From CAVVWJ01 sp965652025 (GTDB lineage Bacteria; Gemmatimonadota; Gemmatimonadetes; Gemmatimonadales; GWC2-71-9): a DNA stretch of 64,000 bases. This document shows, in pieces, positions 36,572 through 44,847 of the stretch. The stretch covers positions 24,102 through 88,101 of the forward strand of contig CBFGTM010000008.1 in the NCBI GenBank assembly GCA_965652025.1. The letters are read 5' to 3'. The notes below the pieces were generated by a model. The model worked only from the letters and a program-made list of their open reading frames with translations. It searched no databases and had not been told where the DNA came from. Position numbers and translations under genes: made by a program. Every line of letters starts with the position of its first letter. Position 1 is the stretch's first letter.

Positions 36572-37065
36572 GCGTCCAGCCGGATGGAAAACCAGCTTCG
36601 GAAGGTGATCAGGATCAGAAGGGCAAAGCCGGCAGTCGTGAGGGCCTGAAGCGGACTGTAGATGGTGAGCTCGGTCAGGAGCTGAGGATGCTCGCTTCCG
36701 CTGATGACCAGAACGATCAAATCGCGGAACCAGAGTCCCACTGCCACAAAGGCGGCATTCACAAGGGCATTGTCGGCGAAGAACACCGATCGGCCCCACG
36801 CTGCGAAGTAGCCCACCAGCGTGTGCGCCAGTGCGCCGGCACCGAACCGCGCAGGCGTCAGGGCGTCCTCGATGAGGCCCACCAGAAATCCGGCGACGGC
36901 CCCTGCTCCCGGTCCGCTCCGCATAGCGAACAGCATCAATGCGATCAACAGGAAATCGGGGCTCACACGGGCGTTGCCCAGCCGGGGCCGGAGGTAGAAC
37001 TGCAGGACGATGAGCCCCAGCATGACCAGCAGTACCTGGACCCGGCTGACTCGCTGGGGGCTCAT
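36568..37065 (-). CDS. mreD: rod shape-determining protein MreD
   Basis: Small integral membrane protein (165 residues) with about five hydrophobic segments, the first around VLLVMLGLIVLQFYL, and MRSGPGAGAVAGFLVGLIEDA in the family-typical loop. It couples MreC to the elongasome. It overlaps both mreC and mrdA by four bases. Confidence 0.9.
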   Translation of the reverse strand: MSPQRVSRVQVLLVMLGLIVLQFYLRPRLGNARVSPDFLLIALMLFAMRSGPGAGAVAGFLVGLIEDALTPARFGAGALAHTLVGYFAAWGRSVFFADNALVNAAFVAVGLWFRDLIVLVISGSEHPQLLTELTIYSPLQALTTAGFALLILITFRSWFSIRLDA

Positions 37066-38078
37066 TGGGCGGAGTCCCTTGGTGGAGTGACTACCGCCGG
37101 CGCACCGCCCAGCATAGGTGAGGTTCTCGAGGCTCTCTGGATCGAATCGCGCCGCGCTGCCCGAGCCGCTCTGGCAGCCTGCGCCAGCGACTCGGCTCGC
37201 TCGGCCCGGGCAATCGAATCAAGCCGCATGGCCTCCAGCTGGGAGTCGCTGGGGAAAGCACTGGCCAGATCGAGCGACCGGGTGCTCACCAGAATGAGCA
37301 CGTGTGCGGCAGATCCCGGGTTGGCAGCGGGACGGAGCCGGTACACCCGTTCCCAGCCCGCCTCCTCCCGAAGGGTTCCGGTGACCGTGCCGACTGGTAT
37401 GCCCTTGGGGAACACGCCGCCGAGACCCGAGGAGAGAACCAGGGTACCGAGTGGAACCGAGTCGCGATAAGGGACCCCCCGCAGCTCGAGGAGTCCTTCG
37501 GCGTTGCGGCCTTCGGCCGAGGGAGCCACTACGCCGAGAGCGTTCCCCCCGACCGTAAACGCGCTCACCCGGAATTCCGGATGGGCCCACGACATGGCGA
37601 TGCTGCTCTGCGGGCTGACGCTGAGAACCACGCCGATCAACCCTTCGGGCGCCACCACGGGATTGAACGGCGCCACTCCCTGCCGCGTCCCCGCGCTGAG
37701 GAGCAGGGTCCGGCCATCAGTCGCGTGGGGCTGGTGCAGCACTTCGGCCGAGACATACGCGGTGCTCAGCCGGCGACTCAGCTTGAGGAGCTGGCGCAGC
37801 CGCTCATTTTCGGCGCGAAGGGAGGGAAGGAACTGAGCGAGGTAGGCGGCGGAGTCACGTTGCGCCGTGACCCGACGAAACCGCATCCGGCTGGTGCGGC
37901 CTTCCTCGGCCCGGGTCTGGAGCCAGACGAGAGGAGCCAGCGCCGTCCGCCGCAGGGTATCCGCCAGGCCGTAGGTCCAGCTCAAGGGCGAGAACAGCCC
38001 CACAATGGAAAGGCCGAGACAGAGGACGAACAATGCCGTGTCTCGGCGAGTGTAGCGACGATCTGAAATGCTTGACAT
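37062..38078 (-). CDS. mreC: rod shape-determining protein MreC
   Basis: 338 residues: a membrane anchor near residues 15-33, a coiled-coil (about 60-100), then two beta-barrel-like domains with GTRQGVAPFNPVVAPEGLIG and SGLGGVFPKGIPVG, typical of MreC. A long Ala/Arg/Ser-rich C-terminal tail (about 275-338) goes beyond the conserved domain. It starts two bases after the mreB stop. Confidence 0.93.
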   Translation of the reverse strand: MSSISDRRYTRRDTALFVLCLGLSIVGLFSPLSWTYGLADTLRRTALAPLVWLQTRAEEGRTSRMRFRRVTAQRDSAAYLAQFLPSLRAENERLRQLLKLSRRLSTAYVSAEVLHQPHATDGRTLLLSAGTRQGVAPFNPVVAPEGLIGVVLSVSPQSSIAMSWAHPEFRVSAFTVGGNALGVVAPSAEGRNAEGLLELRGVPYRDSVPLGTLVLSSGLGGVFPKGIPVGTVTGTLREEAGWERVYRLRPAANPGSAAHVLILVSTRSLDLASAFPSDSQLEAMRLDSIARAERAESLAQAARAARAARRDSIQRASRTSPMLGGAPAVVTPPRDSAQ

Positions 38079-38080
38079 GC

Positions 38081-39118
38081 TCAGGCAGACAGTACGCTGC
38101 GGTATTTCTCGTAGTCGTCGAGAATGCGGCCAGTCCCCCGCACCACACAGGTCAGCGGGTCCTCGTCCACATGAATGGGGAGCCCGGTTTCCTGGGCCAG
38201 AAGCAGGTCCAGCCCGCGAATGAGGGCACCACCGCCGGTCATGACAATCCCGCGGTCCACGATGTCGCTGGCCAGCTCAGGCGGCGTGATCTCGAGGGCG
38301 CGGCGCACCGCATCCACGATCTGCTGGATCGGCTCCTGCACCGCTTCCCGGATCTCGGTGGAGTGCACGCGCACCGTCTTGGGAATGCCGGAGACGAGGT
38401 CGCGACCCTTGACCTCCATCTCCCGCTCGTCACCCGTGGGAGCCGCCGAGCCGATCTTGATCTTGATGGCTTCGGCGGTCGGCTCCCCCACCAGCAGATT
38501 GTAGTTCTTGCGCATGAACTGCACGATCGCCTGATCCAGCTCATCGCCGCCGGTGCGAATCGAGGTGTCTGAAACGATTCCAGACAGAGCAATGACCGCA
38601 ATCTCGGTGGTCCCGCCGCCGATATCGATGACCATGTTCCCGGTCGGCGTCTCGACGGGGAGGCCCACCCCGATCGCGGCAGCCATGGGCTCGGCCACCA
38701 TGAGGACCTGCTTAGCACCGGCGGTCTCCGCCGAGTCCCGCACGGCCCGGCGCTCGACCTCGGTGATGCCCGACGGCACGCACACGATCACTTTGGGCTT
38801 TACCCGGAAGACATGCTTGTCGATGATGGTCTTGAGGAAGTAGCGAAGCATCTTTTCGGTCACGTCGAAGTCGGCTATGACGCCGTCCTTCAACGGCCGG
38901 ACTGCCAGAATACCATCCGGTGTGCGCCCGAGCATGCGCTTGGCCTCGAGGCCGATTCCCTTGATTTTTCCGGTGCTCTTCTCGATGGCCACCACCGAGG
39001 GCTCGTTCAAGACGATGCCCTCACCCTTCACGTAGACAAGAGTGTTGGCCGTTCCCAGATCCACCGCGATCTCGTTGGCGGGGAGCCAGGACATCAGATT
39101 CAGCGCCGGAACTTTCAT
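38081..39118 (-). CDS. mreB: rod shape-determining protein MreB
   Basis: Bacterial actin that organises lateral-wall synthesis. IAVDLGTANTLVYVKG (phosphate 1), DIGGGTTEIAVIALSG (phosphate 2) and MTGGGALIRGLD are all present. Start uncertain: ATG 39118 (MKVPALNL) is chosen, ATG 39094 (MSWLPANEIAVD) is nearly as likely, and the frame extends to 39136. It heads a five-gene elongasome block mreB-mreC-mreD-mrdA-rodA with overlaps throughout. Confidence 0.95.
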   Translation of the reverse strand: MKVPALNLMSWLPANEIAVDLGTANTLVYVKGEGIVLNEPSVVAIEKSTGKIKGIGLEAKRMLGRTPDGILAVRPLKDGVIADFDVTEKMLRYFLKTIIDKHVFRVKPKVIVCVPSGITEVERRAVRDSAETAGAKQVLMVAEPMAAAIGVGLPVETPTGNMVIDIGGGTTEIAVIALSGIVSDTSIRTGGDELDQAIVQFMRKNYNLLVGEPTAEAIKIKIGSAAPTGDEREMEVKGRDLVSGIPKTVRVHSTEIREAVQEPIQQIVDAVRRALEITPPELASDIVDRGIVMTGGGALIRGLDLLLAQETGLPIHVDEDPLTCVVRGTGRILDDYEKYRSVLSA

Positions 39119-39183
39119 TAAGGGGCGGCTAGGCACGTGGCTGCTGAAGGTAAATGGACCGTTATGCTGCTGGTAGTTAGCGC

Positions 39184-39651
39184 TTACGACCCACTGCTCC
39201 CAAATCCGCCTGTGCCCCGCGTGGTGGGCGGCAATATGTCGACCGGCCTGAAGGTCGCTCGCTCCACCCGGGCAAAGATCATCTGGGCGATCCGCATGCC
39301 CCGGGTGATCCGAAAAGCCTGATTGCTCAGGTTCACCAGCGGGACCATCAGCTCCCCGCGATAGTCACTGTCGATCGTCGCCGGCGTGTTGGGCAAAGTG
39401 ATCCCATGCCGGAGCGCCAGGCCGGACCGGGGCCGCAGCTGACACTCATACCCGCGTGGAACGGCGATGCTGAAGCCGGTCCGGAACAGCTTCCGTTCCA
39501 ACGGCCCCAGCTCCCCTTCTTCGGCGCTGGCCAGATCATACCCGGCCGATCCCGGGGTCGCGGCCGTGGGGAGCGGGAGGTCCGCTGCATGCGGCAGCCG
39601 AGCCAGCATGACCTCCACGGCGCCGTCCGGCCCGGCTTCAGACAACGGCAT
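39184..39651 (-). CDS. dut: deoxyuridine 5'-triphosphate nucleotidohydrolase
   Basis: Trimeric dUTPase hydrolysing dUTP to dUMP and PPi. All five family motifs are visible: GSAGYDL, RPRSGLA, IDSDYRGEL, RGMRIAQMIF and RGTGGFGSSG at the C-terminus. About 155 residues. Start uncertain: ATG 39651 overlaps ald by 14 bases; GTG 39618 and ATG 39609 would still keep the first strand. It lies between ald and mreB on the same strand. Confidence 0.93.
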   Translation of the reverse strand: MPLSEAGPDGAVEVMLARLPHAADLPLPTAATPGSAGYDLASAEEGELGPLERKLFRTGFSIAVPRGYECQLRPRSGLALRHGITLPNTPATIDSDYRGELMVPLVNLSNQAFRITRGMRIAQMIFARVERATFRPVDILPPTTRGTGGFGSSGS

Positions 39652-40750
39652 TGACGTCGGCCAGGGGGAGACGGAAGGCTTCGGCCACCCCCGGATAGAC
39701 CACTTTGCCTTCGACGACGTTGAGACCCAGCCGTAGAGAAGGGTCCGACTTGCACGCCGCACGCCAACCCTGCTTGGCCAGCTTAAGTCCGTATGGCAGC
39801 GTAGCATTGGTAAGGGCGAGGGTGGAGGTTCGGGGGACCCCGCCAGGCATATTTGCCACGGCGTAGTGCAGAATGCCGTCGACGAAGTACGTGGGGTTCT
39901 CGTGGGTGGTTGGCTTGATAGTCTCGACGCAGCCACCCTGGTCCACCGCCACGTCCACGATGACCGACCCGGGCTTCATCAGCTTGAGGTCGGCACGCTT
40001 CACCAGATGGGGTGCCTTGGCCCCGGGAAGGAGCACCGCTCCGACCACCAGGTCGGCCCGGCGGATCGCATCCAGGATGTTGTGCCGGTTGGAGTAGACG
40101 GTATCCACGTTGGCGGGGAGCACGTCATCCAGGTACCGGAGCCGATCCAGCGAGATGTCCAGAATGGTCACATGGGCCCCGAGACCCGCCGCCATCTTGG
40201 CGGCGTTGATGCCCACCACACCTCCCCCGATGATTACCACTTCTCCCGGAGCCACCCCCGGCACCCCCCCGAGGAGGATTCCGCTGCCGCCAAAGACCTT
40301 CTCCAGGTACTTGGCCCCCTCTTGGACCGCCATCCGGCCGGCCACCTCGGACATGGGAGTCAGGAGCGGAAGCTCGCCGCTGGGGAGCTGAACCGTCTCG
40401 TAGGCGACGGCAATGGCGCCGGAGTCGATGACCGCACGGGTCAGGTCTTCGGCGGCGGCAAAGTGGAAATACGTGTAAATCACCTGCCCCCGTTGCATCC
40501 GAGGCCACTCCACCGCGATCGGCTCCTTCACCTTCATGATCATCTCCGCCTGCTGCCACACATCGTCCGCGGTCGGCAGAATGGTGGTACCAGCTCCCCG
40601 GTACGCTTCATCGGAGAAGCCGCTGCCGGCCCCGGCTCCCTGCTCCACGAACACCGTGTGACCCGCGGCCGCTAAAGCCTCCGCGCCGGCGGGCACCAAG
40701 GCGATGCGATTCTCGTTGGTCTTGATCTCCTTCGGAACGCCGATCTTCAT
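39638..40750 (-). CDS. ald: alanine dehydrogenase
   Basis: NAD-dependent interconversion of alanine and pyruvate plus ammonia. The 370-residue protein begins MKIGVPKEIKTNENRIAL. It has the substrate-domain MKVKEPIAVEW, the Rossmann segment VVIIGGGVVGINAAKMAAG and IVDVAVDQGGCVET. Length and motifs match Ald closely. It is preceded by the 40786-40871 repeat cluster and overlaps dut by about 14 bases. Confidence 0.95.
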   Translation of the reverse strand: MKIGVPKEIKTNENRIALVPAGAEALAAAGHTVFVEQGAGAGSGFSDEAYRGAGTTILPTADDVWQQAEMIMKVKEPIAVEWPRMQRGQVIYTYFHFAAAEDLTRAVIDSGAIAVAYETVQLPSGELPLLTPMSEVAGRMAVQEGAKYLEKVFGGSGILLGGVPGVAPGEVVIIGGGVVGINAAKMAAGLGAHVTILDISLDRLRYLDDVLPANVDTVYSNRHNILDAIRRADLVVGAVLLPGAKAPHLVKRADLKLMKPGSVIVDVAVDQGGCVETIKPTTHENPTYFVDGILHYAVANMPGGVPRTSTLALTNATLPYGLKLAKQGWRAACKSDPSLRLGLNVVEGKVVYPGVAEAFRLPLADVNAVV

Positions 40751-40785
40751 CGTCTTCTACCAGAAGTGATGGGTGGATCAGTCCT

Positions 40786-40871
40786 AGTGAACAGTGACGC
40801 GTGAAGAGTGAACTGGCTCGATTTTCACTGCTTACTTTTCACTCTTTGCTTTTCACTTTTTACTCTTGACG
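40786..40871. repeat. paired inverted heptamer arrays (4 + 7 units) between M16 gene and ald
   Basis: AGTGAAC-type units (AGTGAAC, AGTGACG, CGTGAAG, AGTGAAC) fill 40786-40813. Reverse-complement TTTCACT-type units (TTTCACT, GCTTACT, TTTCACT, CTTTGCT, TTTCACT, TTTTACT, CTTGACG) fill 40823-40871, ending one base before the M16 stop codon. The two blocks can pair in several registers to form an imperfect hairpin. Confidence 0.8.
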
Positions 40872-40872
40872 C

Positions 40873-42132
40873 CTACTTGTTTTCTGGCCCCAAACGTAGC
40901 ACCGTCTGCCGCTCCGGGGCGAAGAACTCTTCCGCCACGGCTCTCAGCTCGTCGGGAGTGATCCGGTCAATCTCGGCCAACATCTCGTCCAGCGGCCGGT
41001 AGCGATCGTCATACAACACGAAGCCCGCTAGTCGGGCCATACGGGCGGCCGGGCTCTCCAGCGACAGCATGATCTGTCCCTTGAGCTGCTGTTTGCCGTT
41101 GATCAGCTCCGGTGGGGGGAGTCCTTCGCGGGCCAGGCGGGCGTATTCGTCTCCGATAGCCTGCACTGCCCGCTCCGCCGTAGCCGGCTGAGTGCCCACG
41201 TACACACCGAGTTGGCCCGAGCCCTGGTAAAAGTGCTTGTAGGCAAAGATGGCGTAGGCCAGGCCCAGCTCCTCCCGGATCCGCTGGAAGAGGCGGCTCG
41301 ACATGCCGCCGCCAAAGACGTTGGTCAGAATGGCCAGCGGAAAGCGACGGGGGTCCCGGAGAGGAAAGGTGTCGGTGCCAAAAACGACGTGGGTCTGGGC
41401 CGTGTCCCGATGCTCGATGCAGTGCCCGCCCCGAACCGCCGGTTTGGGCGTGACGGCGGCGCGGGGAAACTCCCGAGTGCTGCCGTCGAACCAGCCCTCC
41501 CGCTTCAATACCGTGAGCAGCAGGTCGTGATTCACGTTGCCAGCCGCGGCGATCACGCAGTTCCCACGGTAGTAACCCGCCCGATGCAGCCCTCGCAGAT
41601 CCTCCGCCGTCAACGCCTCTAGACTCTCCGGCGTGCCGAGGATCGAGTAGCCATAGGGATGGTCCGGCCAGAGCGCCCGGGCATGCAGCTCGAACACGAG
41701 ATCGTCGGGCGTATCGGCCACGCCGTTGATCTCCTCCAGCACCACATTACGCTCGGACTCGAGGTCACTTTCGCGAAGGAGGGGCCGGCGAACCAAGTCG
41801 GTGAGAATCTCGACCGCTAGCGGCAGATCGGCGTCGAGGACGTGACCCTGGTAGCTGGTGTAATCGCGCCCGGTAAACGCATCGAGCCCACCGCCCCGTA
41901 CCTCTAGCTCGAGCGCGAGCTCCCGAGCGCTCCGGCGCTCGGTGCCCTTGAAGACCATGTGCTCGAGCATGTGGGAGATGCCTAGGTGGGCGGGTTGCTC
42001 GTGGGCGCTGGCCGTGCGGACATAGATGCCGACCGCAGCTGAGCGGACGCCCGGCAGCTTCTCACTCAGGACCACCAGCCCGCTGGGCGCAGTGGTCCTG
42101 AACAGCCCCTCGTCGAGTTGAGCCGTGTCCAC
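40873..42132 (-). CDS. M16-family zinc peptidase
   Basis: A 419-residue pitrilysin/insulinase-like protein. The inverted zinc motif HxxEH is present in HMLEHMVFKGT, with a downstream Glu ligand expected about 76 residues later (ESDLESERNVVLEEI region). The second half carries the inactive-domain fold with NVFGGGMSSRLFQRIREELG. Often encoded next to pnp, as here (six-base gap); processing-peptidase relatives act on peptides or signal sequences. Substrate not known. Confidence 0.93.
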   Translation of the reverse strand: MDTAQLDEGLFRTTAPSGLVVLSEKLPGVRSAAVGIYVRTASAHEQPAHLGISHMLEHMVFKGTERRSARELALELEVRGGGLDAFTGRDYTSYQGHVLDADLPLAVEILTDLVRRPLLRESDLESERNVVLEEINGVADTPDDLVFELHARALWPDHPYGYSILGTPESLEALTAEDLRGLHRAGYYRGNCVIAAAGNVNHDLLLTVLKREGWFDGSTREFPRAAVTPKPAVRGGHCIEHRDTAQTHVVFGTDTFPLRDPRRFPLAILTNVFGGGMSSRLFQRIREELGLAYAIFAYKHFYQGSGQLGVYVGTQPATAERAVQAIGDEYARLAREGLPPPELINGKQQLKGQIMLSLESPAARMARLAGFVLYDDRYRPLDEMLAEIDRITPDELRAVAEEFFAPERQTVLRLGPENK

Positions 42133-42138
42133 GAAGGG

Positions 42139-44229
42139 CTAGTCCCTGGGCAGGAGTGCCTTTCGAGAGAGCTTCATGCGTCCGCGGTCATCGACCTCGA
42201 GCAGCTTCACCTGTACGATGTCGCCCTTCTTGACCACGTCCTCGGTCTTCTCGGTGCGGCCGTGCTGCAGCTCGCTGATGTGAAGCAGGCCCTCGACGCC
42301 AGGCAGGATCTCCACGAATGCGCCGAACGCAGTCGTGCTCTTGACTGGCCCCTCGTAGGTCCTGCCCACTTCGGGCTCGGTGGTGATCGCTGCGACCATC
42401 GCCCGGGCCTTCTCACCTGCCTCCCCGCCGACGGCGGAGATGGTGACCACGCCGGTGTCTTCGATGCTGATCTTGGCTCCGGTGGCGTCCTGAATGCCGC
42501 GGATGGTCTTGCCTTTGGGCCCGATCACATCGCCGATCTTGTCCGGCTTGATCTGCATGGTGAAGATGCGGGGCGCGTATTTGGAGAGCTCGGTCCGCGG
42601 GCCCGGGAGGGCCTTCTTCATTTCTCCCAGGATGTGCAGCCGACCCCGGCGCGCCTTTTCCAGCGCCTCCTCCATGATCTTGAGATCCAGGCCCTCGATC
42701 TTGATGTCCATCTGAATCGAGGTGATGCCCCGCTCGGTGCCGGCGACCTTGAAGTCCATGTCTCCGAGATGATCCTCGGAGCCCAGAATATCGGTCAGGA
42801 CCGCCACCTTGTTGCCTTCCTTGATCAGACCCATGGCGACACCAGCGCAGGCCGCCTTCATCGGCACGCCGGCATCCATCAGCGCCAGGGAGCCACCGCA
42901 GACGGTAGCCATGGAGGAAGACCCGTTGGACTCGAGGATCTCCGACACCACCCGCAGGGTGTAGGGAAAGTCCTCGTAGTGAGGAAGCAGCGGCTGCAGC
43001 GCCCGCTCCGCCAGTGCACCGTGGCCGATCTCTCGGCGGCTGGTGCCCCGCATCATCTTCACCTCGCCCGTGGAATAAGGCGGGAAGTTGTAGTGCAGCA
43101 TGAACGACTTGGTCGTTTCTCCGGGTACGTCGATGCTGTCGATCCTCTGCTCGTCGTCGGTAGTTCCCAGAGTGACTGAGACCAGGGCCTGGGTCTGTCC
43201 CCGGGTAAACAGCGCCGAGCCGTGGGTCCGGGGAAGCACGCCGGTCTCGATCGTAATCGGACGGATGGTGTCGAGATCGCGCCCGTCCACCCGCTCACCC
43301 CGCTCGAGTACCTGCTTCCGCATCACCCGGTATTCGATGTCGTCCAGCTCGGTTCCCACCTCGCGTGCCTGCTCGGCGAACTCGGGGGTAAGCTTTTCCA
43401 GGACCTGCTCCTTCACCGCCTTGATCGCGTTCGACCGTCCGGCCTTGTCCTTGGCATTGATGGCCTGCCCCATCTGCGCCTCCGCGGCCTCCCGCACCCG
43501 GGCCACCAGAGTCTGATCCACCTGCGGCTTGGCCCACTCGAACTTCTTGGGCGGGCCCGCCTTGCTGATGAGCTGCTGCTCGAGCTTGATCACGTCCCGA
43601 ATGCCCCGCTGGGCAACCTTGAGAGCCTCCACCATCTCGCTCTCCGAGATCTCGAGCGAGCCGCCCTCGACCATCACGATCGAGTCGGCGGATCCGCTCA
43701 CCACCAAGTCGATGGTGGAGAACTCCAGCTGCTGGAAAGTGGGATTCAGGATCCAGTTTCCCTCCACCCGGCCGACTCGCACCCCACCCAGGGGACCGTT
43801 CCACGGCACTCCGGACAGGCTCAGTGCGGCCGAGGCGGCCACTACGCCGAGAATGTCGGCATCGTTCTCCTGGTCGGCGGACAGCACGGTCACGAACACC
43901 TGGACTTCGTTCTTGAAGCCCTCGGGAAAGAGCGGGCGGATTGACCGGTCAATCAGGCGGCTGGCCAGGATCTCCTTGTCCGACGGTCGCCCTTCGCGCT
44001 TCAGAAATCCACCCGGGATCTTGCCTGCCGCGTAGGTCTTCTCCCGGTATTCGACCGTGAGGGGAAAGAACGGAAGGGAGGAAACATTGGGCGATACTGT
44101 TACGGCGGCGAGAACCATGGTGTCGCCAAAGCGAACGAGTGCGGATCCAGCGGCTTGGCGCGCCATCCGGCTGGTCTCGAGGATCAGGGGGCGGCCGGCA
44201 AATTCGGTTTCAATGCGTTGGACGGTCAC
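42139..44229 (-). CDS. pnp: polyribonucleotide nucleotidyltransferase
   Basis: Phosphorolytic 3'-5' exoribonuclease of the RNA degradosome type. Two RNase PH-like domains (about residues 10-210 and 300-530) linked by a helical region, then a KH domain (KIGDVIGPKGKTIRGI) and an S1 domain (TAFGAFVEILPGVEGLLHISEL). 696 residues. Start is GTG 44229, preceded by a (GA)n run that could act as Shine-Dalgarno. It follows rpsO, as in many bacteria, with a structured 173-base intercistronic region. Confidence 0.97.
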   Translation of the reverse strand: MTVQRIETEFAGRPLILETSRMARQAAGSALVRFGDTMVLAAVTVSPNVSSLPFFPLTVEYREKTYAAGKIPGGFLKREGRPSDKEILASRLIDRSIRPLFPEGFKNEVQVFVTVLSADQENDADILGVVAASAALSLSGVPWNGPLGGVRVGRVEGNWILNPTFQQLEFSTIDLVVSGSADSIVMVEGGSLEISESEMVEALKVAQRGIRDVIKLEQQLISKAGPPKKFEWAKPQVDQTLVARVREAAEAQMGQAINAKDKAGRSNAIKAVKEQVLEKLTPEFAEQAREVGTELDDIEYRVMRKQVLERGERVDGRDLDTIRPITIETGVLPRTHGSALFTRGQTQALVSVTLGTTDDEQRIDSIDVPGETTKSFMLHYNFPPYSTGEVKMMRGTSRREIGHGALAERALQPLLPHYEDFPYTLRVVSEILESNGSSSMATVCGGSLALMDAGVPMKAACAGVAMGLIKEGNKVAVLTDILGSEDHLGDMDFKVAGTERGITSIQMDIKIEGLDLKIMEEALEKARRGRLHILGEMKKALPGPRTELSKYAPRIFTMQIKPDKIGDVIGPKGKTIRGIQDATGAKISIEDTGVVTISAVGGEAGEKARAMVAAITTEPEVGRTYEGPVKSTTAFGAFVEILPGVEGLLHISELQHGRTEKTEDVVKKGDIVQVKLLEVDDRGRMKLSRKALLPRD

Positions 44230-44262
44230 TGCTGTACTCTCTCTCTCTGAGGGCGTCTTTGC

Positions 44263-44349
44263 TGCCAGTCCAGGGTCTCGGGTCCAGGGTCAAGTCTTCG
44301 GAGCAGTCACCACGATGGTAGACGCTCGACCCCAGACTCTTGACCCTGT
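44263..44349. repeat. paired heptamer arrays (5 + 4 units) between rpsO and pnp
   Basis: TGCCAGT, CCAGGGT, CTCGGGT, CCAGGGT and CAAGTCT fill 44263-44297. ACGCTCG, ACCCCAG, ACTCTTG and ACCCTGT fill 44322-44349. The blocks are inversely related (CAGGGTCAAG against CTTGACCCTG) and can form a stem around about 24 bases. Confidence 0.7.
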
Positions 44350-44359
44350 AAATGCAGAA

Positions 44360-44384
44360 GGCGTCCCAGATCGATCAGGACGCC
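44360..44384 (-). terminator. hairpin downstream of rpsO, terminator or attenuator
   Basis: GGCGTCC / GGACGCC (44360-44366 with 44378-44384) around an 11-base loop containing GATCGATC. It lies 18 bases past the rpsO stop; on the minus strand TTCTGCATTT follows. It could be a partial terminator or an RNase site before pnp. Confidence 0.45.
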
Positions 44385-44402
44385 CTCGGTCGTCACGATG
44401 TT

Positions 44403-44663
44403 TTAATGCCGGAGTCCAAGCTGCTCGATGAGCGCTCGGTACGTCGGCAGATCACTTCGCTTGAGGTAGGTGAGCAGCCGGCGGCGGGTGCCGACCATCT
44501 TCAGCAGACCCCGTCGGCTGTGATGGTCCTTCAGATGAGTGCGGAAGTGCTCGGTGAGGGAGTTGATCCGCTCGGTAAGCAATGCCACCTGCACCTTGGC
44601 GGAACCGGTGTCGCTAGGATGGGCCTGGTGCTTGGCCACCACTGCCTGCTTGTCGAAGCTCAT
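44403..44663 (-). CDS. rpsO: 30S ribosomal protein S15
   Basis: Primary 16S rRNA-binding protein of the platform. 86 residues, slightly short of the 89-residue E. coli protein. Diagnostic stretches: HPSDTGSAKVQVALLTERI, LTEHFRTHLKDHHSRRGL and VGTRRRLLTYLK. The start ATG has AGAGGA about ten bases upstream. It is the first gene of the 19-kb minus-strand run. Confidence 0.97.
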   Translation of the reverse strand: MSFDKQAVVAKHQAHPSDTGSAKVQVALLTERINSLTEHFRTHLKDHHSRRGLLKMVGTRRRLLTYLKRSDLPTYRALIEQLGLRH

Positions 44664-44749
44664 GCTGCCGGGGTCCTCTTCAAAGTCTCACGCGCGTAAT
44701 CCGTTGTAGCACGGGAAAATAAGGCCGGACCGGTGAGCCAAGCAACCCC

Positions 44750-44779
44750 CACTCCCCTGACTGATGAACCTGGGGAGTG
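44750..44779. promoter_or_regulatory. 8-bp inverted repeat in the rpsO / plus-strand gene divergent region
   Basis: CACTCCCC (44750-44757) and GGGGAGTG (44772-44779) are exact inverted repeats 14 bases apart. They could be an operator or a transcript hairpin; nothing decides between them. Confidence 0.35.
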
Positions 44780-44792
44780 CCCCGGACGCATC

Positions 44793-44804
44793 CCTGGGCC
44801 CAGG
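44793..44804. promoter_or_regulatory. 12-bp perfect palindrome upstream of the 44848 gene
   Basis: CCTGGGCCCAGG reads the same on both strands, 43 bases before the start codon at 44848. Its position suits a dimeric regulator, but no regulator gene is adjacent. Confidence 0.35.
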
Positions 44805-44847
44805 TAGGCTAGCTATCGAGAAGGCAGCAGCCGGTGTAGTCTGACAC

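Noticed and set aside
40786..40871. Possible CRISPR array
   Set aside because: Repeats are 7 bases, contiguous, without unique spacers, and no cas genes are present.
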